DNA of 64,000 bases, from assembly GCF_045999315.1 (NCBI RefSeq), contig NZ_CP174607.1:3100001-3164000 (forward strand). The letters run 5' to 3'. The DNA comes from Peredibacter sp045999315. Its GTDB lineage: Bacteria; Bdellovibrionota; Bacteriovoracia; Bacteriovoracales; Bacteriovoracaceae. Under the pieces are notes generated by a model. It was not told where the DNA came from, did not search any database, and worked only from the letters and a program-made list of their open reading frames with translations. This document shows positions 8,185-15,664 of this stretch, one piece after another; positions within the stretch are counted from its first letter, which is position 1, and every line of letters starts with the position of its first letter. The position numbers were made by a program, and so were the translations under genes.

Positions 8185-10014
8185 ATGACCGTCAAAATTT
8201 CAGATCACGGTTTAATTGGGAATTGCAGAACCAGCGCTCTGGTCTCTAAAACGGGAGATATTGCCTGGTGTTGCTTGCCTCGCTTCGACTCTCCAAGCAT
8301 ATTTGCCTCCATATTAGACGACCAAGTTGGTGGAAAATTTTCTTTGACTCCGCTGAATCAACACAATGCCACTCAAGAGTACCTCGATGACACAAATGTG
8401 CTTAAGACAACTTTTATTAGTGAGGAGGGACAATCAGATCTGATTGATTGTTTCACGGTCACCACCGAAGAAGAGAAACGACGGATTCTTCTTCCTCAGC
8501 ATGAAATTCTGCGACTCTTAAGAGGGACCTCTGGCGCTATGAAATTTCGTCTGCACTTTGAGCCACGTCCCCACTATGGGAAAAAGGCCGTGAGTATCTC
8601 CATGCTCGGCAAGTCCGTCATCCGATGCGATTATGGATCGGAAACTCTTTTTCTTCAGACCACCATTCCCTTTCAAGACATCACCATCACAAAAATTGAT
8701 AATCGGGCCTATGTGACCGCTGACTTTCATCTTGATGCAGGAACTGAATTTCAATTTTCGCTTACCTATTCAACCGTCGCACCGGCCATCATTCCTTCTC
8801 TTCAAGAGACCCAGAAACGCTACCATTCAACGATTGATTTTTGGAAAAGATGGATTTCCCAATGCACCTTCGAAGGCCTCTATAAAGATCAAGTCAAACG
8901 GAGTGTTCTTGCCTTAAAACTCCTGGCCTTCGCTCCATCCGGGGCCATTATAGCGGCACCGACCACTTCTCTTCCTGAGAGAGCTGGAGGTGTGCGCAAC
9001 TGGGACTATCGTTATTGCTGGCTACGAGACGCCTCATTTACTGTTCGCTCTTTTCTCGCCACTGGGTTTGTCGAGGAGGCCCGGGCCTACATTTACTGGC
9101 TCCTTCACACCACTCATCTCACCAAACCCATGGTCAAGGTCCTGTATGATCTCTATGGTGAATCTAAAATTCCTGAAGAAGAACTGCCTTGGCTCTCTGG
9201 TTATCTTCATTCGCGCCCAGTCCGAGTCGGAAACGCCGCTGATTTGCAGTTTCAGCTGGACGTTTATGGTGAGGTCCTGAATGCCATTTATTACTTCGCT
9301 CCCTCAAGTAAGGAGTTTGATAAGATCACCCGGGACTTTGTGATCAATATGGGAAAAATTGTTTGTGAACTTTGGCACAGGCCCGATGAAGGCATCTGGG
9401 AAGTTCGTTCAGAAAAAGTCCATCACACTCATTCCAAGGCCCTCGCCTGGGTGGCCCTGGATCGAGTGACAAAACTCGCGGACCTTTATGGCTGGGAAGC
9501 TCCCGTCGAGAAATTCAAAATGGTGGCGGACAAAATTAAAGAAGAAATCGAGCACTATGGCTATAACGAAACCATCAACTCCTATACTCGCGCTTTTGAT
9601 CGCCCAGAAATAGATGCCAGCAGTCTCGTCTTGCCTTTGGTAGGTTATTGTGAGGCCGACAGTAAGAGGATGGAGAACACCATCAATACCATCATAAAAG
9701 AACTGTCCCATGATGGACTCATTTATCGCTATCGTTCAGTGGACGATGGACTACCAGGAAAGGAAGGGGCCTTTAGTCTTTGCAATTTCTGGATGGTTCA
9801 GGCCCTCGCCCGGGCCGGAAGAATTGAGGAAGCAAAAGAGTGGTTTGAAAATATGCTGACACAATCAAACTCCCTGGGTCTCATGTCCGAGGAGATTGAA
9901 CCAGCAACCGGAGATTTTCTGGGAAATTATCCTCAGGCCTTCAGTCATACAGGACTTATTAATGCGGCCATCACATTGACACATGAAATGAATCAACGGG
10001 GAGTCAGTTTATGA
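8185..10014 (+). CDS. Glycoside hydrolase family 15 enzyme (glucoamylase/trehalase-like)
   Basis: Start ATG 8185 has GAAGG upstream; an in-frame TTG at 8164 is less likely. The 609-residue protein begins with the trehalase-like N-terminal beta domain (SDHGLIGNCRTSALVSKTG, a hallmark) and continues into the GH15 (alpha/alpha)6 barrel with NWDYRYCWLRDASFT near residue 272 and the catalytic-Glu segment SEEIEP near 569 followed by GDFLGNYPQAFSHTGLI. No signal peptide, so it acts in the cytoplasm, probably on trehalose or an alpha-glucan. Its stop overlaps the next start by 4 nt (ATGA), so it is coupled to a membrane protein gene. Confidence 0.92.
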   Translation: MTVKISDHGLIGNCRTSALVSKTGDIAWCCLPRFDSPSIFASILDDQVGGKFSLTPLNQHNATQEYLDDTNVLKTTFISEEGQSDLIDCFTVTTEEEKRRILLPQHEILRLLRGTSGAMKFRLHFEPRPHYGKKAVSISMLGKSVIRCDYGSETLFLQTTIPFQDITITKIDNRAYVTADFHLDAGTEFQFSLTYSTVAPAIIPSLQETQKRYHSTIDFWKRWISQCTFEGLYKDQVKRSVLALKLLAFAPSGAIIAAPTTSLPERAGGVRNWDYRYCWLRDASFTVRSFLATGFVEEARAYIYWLLHTTHLTKPMVKVLYDLYGESKIPEEELPWLSGYLHSRPVRVGNAADLQFQLDVYGEVLNAIYYFAPSSKEFDKITRDFVINMGKIVCELWHRPDEGIWEVRSEKVHHTHSKALAWVALDRVTKLADLYGWEAPVEKFKMVADKIKEEIEHYGYNETINSYTRAFDRPEIDASSLVLPLVGYCEADSKRMENTINTIIKELSHDGLIYRYRSVDDGLPGKEGAFSLCNFWMVQALARAGRIEEAKEWFENMLTQSNSLGLMSEEIEPATGDFLGNYPQAFSHTGLINAAITLTHEMNQRGVSL

Positions 10015-10487
10015 ACCTGCCTTTTGTACTTCTCTGGGGATTTGCCGCCACGGTCGCCTTAACCAGTGTTCTAGTCATCTGCAGAGGACTTCATTTAACC
10101 AGAATAGACATTCCTTTTATGCTTGGTACCCTCTGGACATCTGACCGCCATAAGGCCAATTGGACAGGGTTCCTTGCCCATGTTTGCATGGGGTGGATCT
10201 TTGCCATTATTTATTCTCTTGCTTTTGAAGATACTGGACTTCACCACTGGTGGTTTGGGGCCCTGATTGGTTTGGTTCATGCGACCTTCGTATTGACCGC
10301 CGGCATGGGTGTGGTCTCAAATCTTCACCCTAGAATGGCCACTGAGGAAAGAGGGCCAGAGCCGACTCGTATGCTGGAGCCCCCAGGATTTTTTGTTTTA
10401 AATTATGGAAAAGGAACACCACTTGCGACTTATGCTGCTCACATTATTTACGGTGGGATATTAGGATTTTTTTCTGGACGTTTATAA
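10011..10487 (+). CDS. Four-helix membrane protein coupled to GH15
   Basis: A 158-residue protein with four hydrophobic segments (about 5-24, 50-67, 79-102, 140-156) and a polar stretch RMATEERGPEPTRMLEPPG before the last one. It starts within the stop of the GH15 gene (ATGA). I do not recognise a named family. It shares general layout and small-residue-rich helices with the convergent membrane protein at 10527-11063, but I see no convincing alignment. Function unknown; the gene order suggests a link to GH15. Confidence 0.7.
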   Translation: MNLPFVLLWGFAATVALTSVLVICRGLHLTRIDIPFMLGTLWTSDRHKANWTGFLAHVCMGWIFAIIYSLAFEDTGLHHWWFGALIGLVHATFVLTAGMGVVSNLHPRMATEERGPEPTRMLEPPGFFVLNYGKGTPLATYAAHIIYGGILGFFSGRL

Positions 10488-10488
10488 A

Positions 10489-10517
10489 CAAGAGCAAGCC
10501 GAAGCTTGCCCTTGATT
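10489..10517. terminator. Bidirectional hairpin terminator
   Basis: An 11-bp stem (10489-10499 with 10504-10514, one mismatch) around a CGAA tetraloop lies between two convergent stops. T-rich bases follow on both strands, but neither run is long. Confidence 0.6.
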
Positions 10518-10526
10518 CAAATAAGA

Positions 10527-11063
10527 TTAGGCCTTATTGATCTTGCTCAAAACCTTTGGATACAACACAAAACTAGCACCGAATACGATGTGCGCGGCCC
10601 AGTCCCAGAACATTGGAACTTCCCGGTTCCAAAAGTCTACACCCTGAAGAGTGTTCATCACGAATGGAATTAAGAAGTAAGGACCGACCATCGAAACAAC
10701 TCCGAGTATGAGTCCATAGACAAGAGCATTTCGTGAAGTGGTTGTATCTACTTTCGTTGACATATATCCATAGACAACACCCCATAAAAGAGATGGCCCA
10801 AGCTGATGCAGAACAAGTCCGGTGAGAATGGCAAGAAAGTTGGTTCCCTGTAGGGCCTTCTCGCCAAGAAGAGTTGAACCAATTACTTGCACTGGATACA
10901 GAGGATTTTTTCCTAAGAATAAAGCAAATACTAACATCACAACCACGGCCATAATCAACCCTGCAATCTGACCTGTGACAATTCCTGCCAGAACTTTATT
11001 CTTCGACTCTGTTTTAGACTTTGCTAATCCAAAGTGTGTTTGCGGCTTTACTACGGTGTCCAT
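10527..11063 (-). CDS. Hypothetical multi-helix membrane protein
   Basis: A 178-residue protein with a polar 24-residue N-terminus and five hydrophobic segments (about 26-50, 74-102, 115-133, 140-150 and 155-172). AGGAGA precedes the ATG at a good distance. The family is not recognised. It is divergent from a SufR-like regulator; the shared 86-nt spacer holds a tandem repeat that may be the regulator's operator, so this gene is a plausible target of that regulator (inference). Confidence 0.7.
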   Translation of the reverse strand: MDTVVKPQTHFGLAKSKTESKNKVLAGIVTGQIAGLIMAVVVMLVFALFLGKNPLYPVQVIGSTLLGEKALQGTNFLAILTGLVLHQLGPSLLWGVVYGYMSTKVDTTTSRNALVYGLILGVVSMVGPYFLIPFVMNTLQGVDFWNREVPMFWDWAAHIVFGASFVLYPKVLSKINKA

Positions 11064-11127
11064 GATTTATCTCCTTGCTGTTTGTGAACCTAGGAGTATT
11101 ATCTAACTAACAATAAAAACAGAAAAT

Positions 11128-11145
11128 ACTGTTTAAACTGTTTAA
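11128..11145 (+). promoter_or_regulatory. Tandem 9-bp repeat, candidate operator of the SufR-like regulator
   Basis: ACTGTTTAA occurs twice in direct tandem (11128-11136 and 11137-11145); the region also contains the palindrome GTTTAAAC. It lies between divergent genes, 10 nt before the regulator's start, and so could cover its own -10 region. Confidence 0.45.
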
Positions 11146-11155
11146 ATAGGTGCGT

Positions 11156-11782
11156 ATGATCAATTTGCATGGGAATCAGAAGAAAATTTTAGAATACCTT
11201 TTGAATAAACCCGAAGGTGCTACATTGGAAGATTTAGCATCCCACTTAGAAGTCACCAAAACCGCCGCTAAAGAGCACCTCCTTAAAGTCGAGCGACTCG
11301 GCTATATTGCCCATAAAGACAGTAAAGGTTTAGTCGGTCGTCCAAAACGCAGTTACTTCCTTTCTCCTGAAGGCCATGAGGCCTTTCCCAGACAATACTC
11401 CTGGTTATCCAGTGTGCTACTAGAACTTCTGGCCGAGGACCTGGGACCAAAAATGGTGGCGAGAATTATGAAAGATCTGGCCAAGAAAGTGGCCGGATCA
11501 ATGGCCACTCGATTTAAAGATAAATCGAGCGCTGATTTACTTATAGAAATAACCAAGGCCCTAAATGAGCTTGGATACAGGGCCTTTCTTAAACAAACAG
11601 ATTTAAGGAAAGGGGCCATCTTAGAGGCCACAAATTGTGTCTATCATTCAGTAGCAAAAGAGCATCCCGAGCTTTGTCAGTTTGATGTTCAGTTTATTGA
11701 AGAGGCCTCGGGATTCAAGGTGAAGTTAGAAAGTTGTATTGCCCGAGGTGGTGAGACTTGTCGGTTTTGTATTAAGAAGTAG
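11156..11782 (+). CDS. SufR-like HTH regulator with Fe-S cysteines
   Basis: ATG 11156 is taken rather than GTG 11150. The 208-residue protein has an N-terminal winged helix (about 4-70, with LEDLASHLEVTKTAAKEHLLKVERLGYI) and a C-terminal domain ending in cysteines C161, C174, C194, C202 and C205. The C-x12-C spacing, the H/A-K-E-H-P-E-L-C context and the final CxxC match SufR-type Fe-S-sensing repressors, which control Fe-S biogenesis or redox genes. No suf genes are visible nearby; the adjacent divergent membrane protein is the likeliest local target. The 3' end overlaps the convergent response regulator gene by 11 nt. Confidence 0.82.
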   Translation: MINLHGNQKKILEYLLNKPEGATLEDLASHLEVTKTAAKEHLLKVERLGYIAHKDSKGLVGRPKRSYFLSPEGHEAFPRQYSWLSSVLLELLAEDLGPKMVARIMKDLAKKVAGSMATRFKDKSSADLLIEITKALNELGYRAFLKQTDLRKGAILEATNCVYHSVAKEHPELCQFDVQFIEEASGFKVKLESCIARGGETCRFCIKK

Positions 11783-12164
11783 AACAACGACAATAACGGG
11801 CAATGATCCCTAGCAGCTGATCTAGCTCAACGGGCTTACTTAAAAAACCACTTAGGCGTGGATGAACCTTATCAACGGTGAAGGCCGTAATCATGACAAT
11901 AGTAAGGGCCTTATCAGAAAACATCGGATCTTTGTCTATAGCATCAAGAAACTCCCGCCCATTCATCACTGGCATCATAAGGTCTAGGAGGATCAAGCAC
12001 GGTAGAGGTGAAATGCGTAACCAATCAATCGCTTCTTTACCATTAGCGACTGCCACGGCCTGATAACCTTCCATTTTGAAGGCCATAAGAAGCATTTCGC
12101 GAATATATTCATCATCATCTACAATCAAAATCGTTTGTGATGTTTCTGGTAAAGACATTGTCAT
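11772..12164 (-). CDS. Stand-alone response regulator receiver (CheY-like)
   Basis: A 130-residue single receiver domain: acidic pocket VDDD at 15-18, phosphoacceptor D61 in LLDLMMP, T93 in MITA, and K110 in LSKPVE. There is no output domain, so it works by protein contacts or as a phosphorelay intermediate. It is divergent from the sensor kinase at 12193, with 28 nt between the two starts, so the kinase is the natural partner. Confidence 0.92.
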   Translation of the reverse strand: MTMSLPETSQTILIVDDDEYIREMLLMAFKMEGYQAVAVANGKEAIDWLRISPLPCLILLDLMMPVMNGREFLDAIDKDPMFSDKALTIVMITAFTVDKVHPRLSGFLSKPVELDQLLGIIARYCRCSTS

Positions 12165-12192
12165 AAATTCAAATTTACTATATTAAAACCAA

Positions 12193-14052
12193 ATGATGAA
12201 CAGTCTTTTCATTTTATTGGCATCCTGGTTTGTATGCATGTCAGTTATTGACCGTGCAGTGGCCAATGAACGTCCAGAAATACTTATTATTAACTCTTAT
12301 TCACAGAGTTTCCCTTGGACGAAATTTCAAATGGAAGGGATTCAGAAGACATTTGATAAGGCGTTTCCCGATAGAGAAATCCCAGTTGAGTTTCTTGATT
12401 GGAAGAACTATCCCACTCAAAAGAACTTAGATCATTTTAAAGAACAATTGCGCCTAAAGTACTCTCATAAGCATTGGGACGTGGTGATCACTACGGATAA
12501 TGTCGCACTTGATATGGTGCTCGATTTGCGTCGGGAATTATTTCCAGGGGCCTGGGTCATTTTCACCGGGATCAATGATTATCATCCCTCTCAATATGCT
12601 AAGGAAGATCGCTTAACTGGTGTCGTTGAAGCAGTCGATTATGTAAAAACAATTGATCAGATGCTCAAAATTCACCCTGCAACAAAAGAAATCGCGATCA
12701 TTTTAGATTCCACCGACATTAGCAAAAATCTCCTTCAAGAATTAAAAAGATTGCTTCCTCGCTGGGAAGACAAGGTGCGATTCACTGTTTTGCATGATCT
12801 TCCGATGCAGCAAATTTTAATCAGAGTGGGCGAACTTCGCAGCGACGCGCTCATTTTGATTACGAACTTTACAATGGACAGCACGGGGGAAAAGTTCACT
12901 TCACGAGAGGCGATTCGTTTAATTAGCCAACATGGCCATGTCCCTTTTTATGGCATGTGGGACATGCAATTAGGTTACGGCATCGTTGGTGGGTGGCTGC
13001 TTGATGGGTATCTTCAAGGTAAAATGGCAGCGGAGCTGACTAAGAAAGTCCTGCGAGGAGAGACCCCTCCCATTGTGACAGAAAGCACCTCTCGTTATTA
13101 CTTGGACTATCAACAAATGGAGAGGTTTCATATCCCTCAAAGTGGGGCCACAAGTGATGCTATCCTGATTAATTATCCGGAACCCATCTACAAAAAATAC
13201 GCTCGTCATATCATCATCGCCATCGTCACCATTCTCACCCTACTGGTGCTGAACATCTTTCTGATTATCAATATCAGAAAACGTCATGTCGCCGAACTAG
13301 AAAGAGATCGCCTTTTGGTAGAAGAAAAGAACGCTCGCCTTCTGGCGGAAGAGGCCGGCAAGGCCCGCGAAACGTTTCTTACGATCGCGGCCCATGAATT
13401 TCGTACACCCCTTACCGTCATCTTATTTCAGCTGCAACTTCTGCTTAAAGTGAACCGTGGGGAGACAAAGAATAAATCCACACCTGAAGAGATAAATAGT
13501 GCCATCAACATGGCCCTTTCACAGGGCCGAAAAATTCAGCAACTGGTGGAAGATCTCCTCTTCGCTTCCCGACAAAATTCACTCGTAGGGCAATTGCACA
13601 TTGAAGAGGTCGATCTGAGAGAATTAATCACGGAGGTCCTGGAAGATCTAAAGGGAACGCTTCAGCACAGTGGCTCTACTCTGGATTTAAATTTTGAAGG
13701 TCCTTGCATTGGCCATTGGGAAAGAAAAAAAATTGAAAAGCTTTTTCACAATCTCATAAGCAATGCCATTAAATTCGGAAACAACCGCCCTATTGAGATC
13801 TTTGCAACTTCTAAAAAAGAAGGCATAAAAATTGAAATACGGGACCATGGTATTGGTATTGATTCACAAGACAGAAACCGCATTTTCGAAAAATTCGGTC
13901 GCGCAGTCTCGGAGTTTAATTTTGGGGGTTTTGGTTTGGGTCTCTACATCAGTCAGAAAATAGTGGAACAGCACAAAGGACAAATCACTGTAGAAAGTGG
14001 GCCTGAAAAGGGCACGGTGTTTACCGTGGTGCTGCCTTATTGGTCGATGTGA
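12193..14052 (+). CDS. Sensor histidine kinase with periplasmic ABC-substrate-binding-like sensor
   Basis: A 619-residue membrane kinase. A signal anchor (residues 3-22) precedes a roughly 300-residue periplasmic domain (PEILIINSYSQSFPWTKFQ, then DGYLQGKMAAELTKKVL) that resembles ABC sugar/ligand-binding-protein-type sensors. A single helix at about 338-360 leads to a coiled coil, HisKA with H401 in AAHEFRTPLT, and HATPase with HNLISNAIKFG, DHGIGID and GFGLGLYIS. All kinase boxes look intact. The divergent receiver protein (11772-12164) is its likely partner. A TATATT box lies 8 nt before the ATG. The ligand is unknown. Confidence 0.9.
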   Translation: MMNSLFILLASWFVCMSVIDRAVANERPEILIINSYSQSFPWTKFQMEGIQKTFDKAFPDREIPVEFLDWKNYPTQKNLDHFKEQLRLKYSHKHWDVVITTDNVALDMVLDLRRELFPGAWVIFTGINDYHPSQYAKEDRLTGVVEAVDYVKTIDQMLKIHPATKEIAIILDSTDISKNLLQELKRLLPRWEDKVRFTVLHDLPMQQILIRVGELRSDALILITNFTMDSTGEKFTSREAIRLISQHGHVPFYGMWDMQLGYGIVGGWLLDGYLQGKMAAELTKKVLRGETPPIVTESTSRYYLDYQQMERFHIPQSGATSDAILINYPEPIYKKYARHIIIAIVTILTLLVLNIFLIINIRKRHVAELERDRLLVEEKNARLLAEEAGKARETFLTIAAHEFRTPLTVILFQLQLLLKVNRGETKNKSTPEEINSAINMALSQGRKIQQLVEDLLFASRQNSLVGQLHIEEVDLRELITEVLEDLKGTLQHSGSTLDLNFEGPCIGHWERKKIEKLFHNLISNAIKFGNNRPIEIFATSKKEGIKIEIRDHGIGIDSQDRNRIFEKFGRAVSEFNFGGFGLGLYISQKIVEQHKGQITVESGPEKGTVFTVVLPYWSM

Positions 14053-14065
14053 CTTCAAGGAAATA

Positions 14066-14533
14066 CTAAAAGTATTTTTTCATCACAAAGTTAGTGAACT
14101 TAACTCCATTCCTCTCAACCACCTGCTCTTTCACAAGTTCAAATCCCATCTTCTGAAAAAATGGCCTCGCGGTAATACTCGCCTCAACAAACAAGCGCGT
14201 GATCTTTTGCTCTTTCGCCTTTTCTTCAATCGCCTTATAAATGAGTCGCCCTACACCTTTTCCAACTGCGGACTCAGCAATATAAAAACGATCAATGTGG
14301 CCATTGGGTTCTAACTCTCCAAAGCCGGCCAACTCTTCACCTTCCTGGGCCACAAAAACCCACTTATTTTCGAATTTCTTCTCCCAGGCCTGCATGTCCC
14401 AGGTCGATAGATCTGGTGCCCACGTTTTTACTTGTTCATCAGAGTAATGCTGGCGATTCACAGTACGAATCGTATTGAAAAATAACTCCGCCAGCGGAAG
14501 TGAATCCGATTTTTGATAAAGACGAATGTTCAT
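14066..14533 (-). CDS. GNAT-family N-acetyltransferase
   Basis: Start ATG 14533 has GGAAA upstream; starting at 14578 would put the N-terminus inside a terminator hairpin. The 155-residue protein follows the GNAT fold: the acetyl-CoA loop AVGKGVGRLIYKAIEEKA (Q/RxxGxG/A-type), a central GHIDRFYIAESAVGKG strand, and a C-terminal ARPFFQKMGFELVKEQVV. It resembles YafP/PhnO-like small acetyltransferases. The substrate is unknown. The gene stands alone, 13 nt from the convergent kinase gene end. Confidence 0.87.
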   Translation of the reverse strand: MNIRLYQKSDSLPLAELFFNTIRTVNRQHYSDEQVKTWAPDLSTWDMQAWEKKFENKWVFVAQEGEELAGFGELEPNGHIDRFYIAESAVGKGVGRLIYKAIEEKAKEQKITRLFVEASITARPFFQKMGFELVKEQVVERNGVKFTNFVMKKYF

Positions 14534-14547
14534 GATAATTTCCAGGC

Positions 14548-14576
14548 AAAAAAAAGGGCCACCTGCACAGTGGCCC
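14548..14576 (-). terminator. Rho-independent terminator, minus strand
   Basis: A perfect 7-bp GC-rich stem (14556-14562 with 14570-14576) around a 7-nt loop is followed on the minus strand by eight T. It lies downstream of the trypsin-like gene and just before the GNAT start. Confidence 0.8.
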
Positions 14577-14760
14577 AATTCGGCTAATTCTTTTAAGGCG
14601 AGAAATCCCTCTCTCGTCTGTAATCGTCCTTGATTCTTAAATGTTTTGCTTACAACAATCTTAAGGTTACCTAATGAAAAGAGGAAATAAATCTTTTCTT
14701 ACATTAGCTGACAGATTGCGAAACACCTCTTAAGTTTTAGGAATCAATTAACAATTGGTC

Positions 14761-15531
14761 CTACAGAGCACCAGTTGTTGTTTTAATCCACTCATAAGCA
14801 CCAGAAACGTTCGAGTAAATGCCATACTTATTGGCGCCCGCACAGCCTTCACCCCAGCTTACAACACCGATTTGAACCGGATCGTTTCTGTGATCGAAAA
14901 CAACTAGTGGACCACCTGAATCACCTTGGCAAGAATCTTTACCACCGGCCGCATAGCCAGCAGGGATCATTGTATCGTCAATTGCACCATCGTAAGACTC
15001 AGCACTGTTGGCCTCTTCATGAGAAACGATTGGAACAATAACTTTGTTAAGATCTTTAGCGTAGTTCTGACGGTTTTCAGCAAGGTTACCAAAACCGTAA
15101 ACAGTAGCGTCCACACCTGGAGCTTGATTTCCTTCTGAAGCAAATTTTGGAGTCGCAAGCTTCACAGCTTTAAGACCAGTTGTTCTGAAATCAATTTTTT
15201 CAGCAAGCTCAACCAGAGCGTAGTCATTGCTGAACGTATTACGATTATACTTAGGGTGTTTGATCACTCTTTTAACTTTTACAGTCACACCTTGCTCTTT
15301 AAGATTAAGCACGCCACCTTTCACCTCAGAGAAGTAACCAGCGCAATGAGCGGCCGTTAGGACCCAGTTTGAAGCGATGATACTACCGCCGCAAGCACCA
15401 CTAAGGCTTACCATATATGGAGTTTCTTTAAGGTCAGTTACCTTAACACCACCAACGATTTTATCGCCAGCAAAGGCCTGGCCAGCAAGGAAAGAACTGA
15501 ATACAAGGGCACCGAAAAGTTTTGTTTTCAT
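14761..15531 (-). CDS. Trypsin-like secreted serine protease (S1)
   Basis: A 256-residue protein with a signal peptide (residues 1-21) and a very short propeptide (AGDK) before IVGG at 25-28, so activation would follow cleavage after Lys24. The triad is H62 (TAAHC), D103 (NDYALVEL) and S205 (CQGDSGGP). D199, six residues before the serine, corresponds to Asp189 of trypsin and predicts cleavage after Lys/Arg. Cysteines are placed as in animal trypsins. Proteases of this type are abundant in predatory Bdellovibrionota; a role in prey digestion is likely but inferred. It is monocistronic; a strong terminator lies about 185 nt downstream. Confidence 0.93.
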   Translation of the reverse strand: MKTKLFGALVFSSFLAGQAFAGDKIVGGVKVTDLKETPYMVSLSGACGGSIIASNWVLTAAHCAGYFSEVKGGVLNLKEQGVTVKVKRVIKHPKYNRNTFSNDYALVELAEKIDFRTTGLKAVKLATPKFASEGNQAPGVDATVYGFGNLAENRQNYAKDLNKVIVPIVSHEEANSAESYDGAIDDTMIPAGYAAGGKDSCQGDSGGPLVVFDHRNDPVQIGVVSWGEGCAGANKYGIYSNVSGAYEWIKTTTGAL

Positions 15532-15626
15532 CTAAGACTCTTTTGAAAAAGTTTTCTAGGAGCCTTAATTGTCTCAGTGGAGTTTTATGACGCGTGAGAT
15601 GCAGGAAAAATTGAACAGGGGCTTGT

Positions 15627-15654
15627 AAAAAATGGGGACCTGTGGTTGGTCCCC
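15627..15654 (-). terminator. Rho-independent terminator of the fadD operon
   Basis: A perfect 7-bp stem (15634-15640 with 15648-15654), 7-nt loop, then a T-run on the minus strand, 10 nt past the fadD stop. Confidence 0.85.
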
Positions 15655-15664
15655 GTGAAATGAA

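Noticed and set aside
14579..14760. Possible tRNA or small RNA in the gap after the trypsin-like gene
   Set aside because: No cloverleaf or CCA-type end could be built; only the separate terminator at 14548-14576 is convincing.
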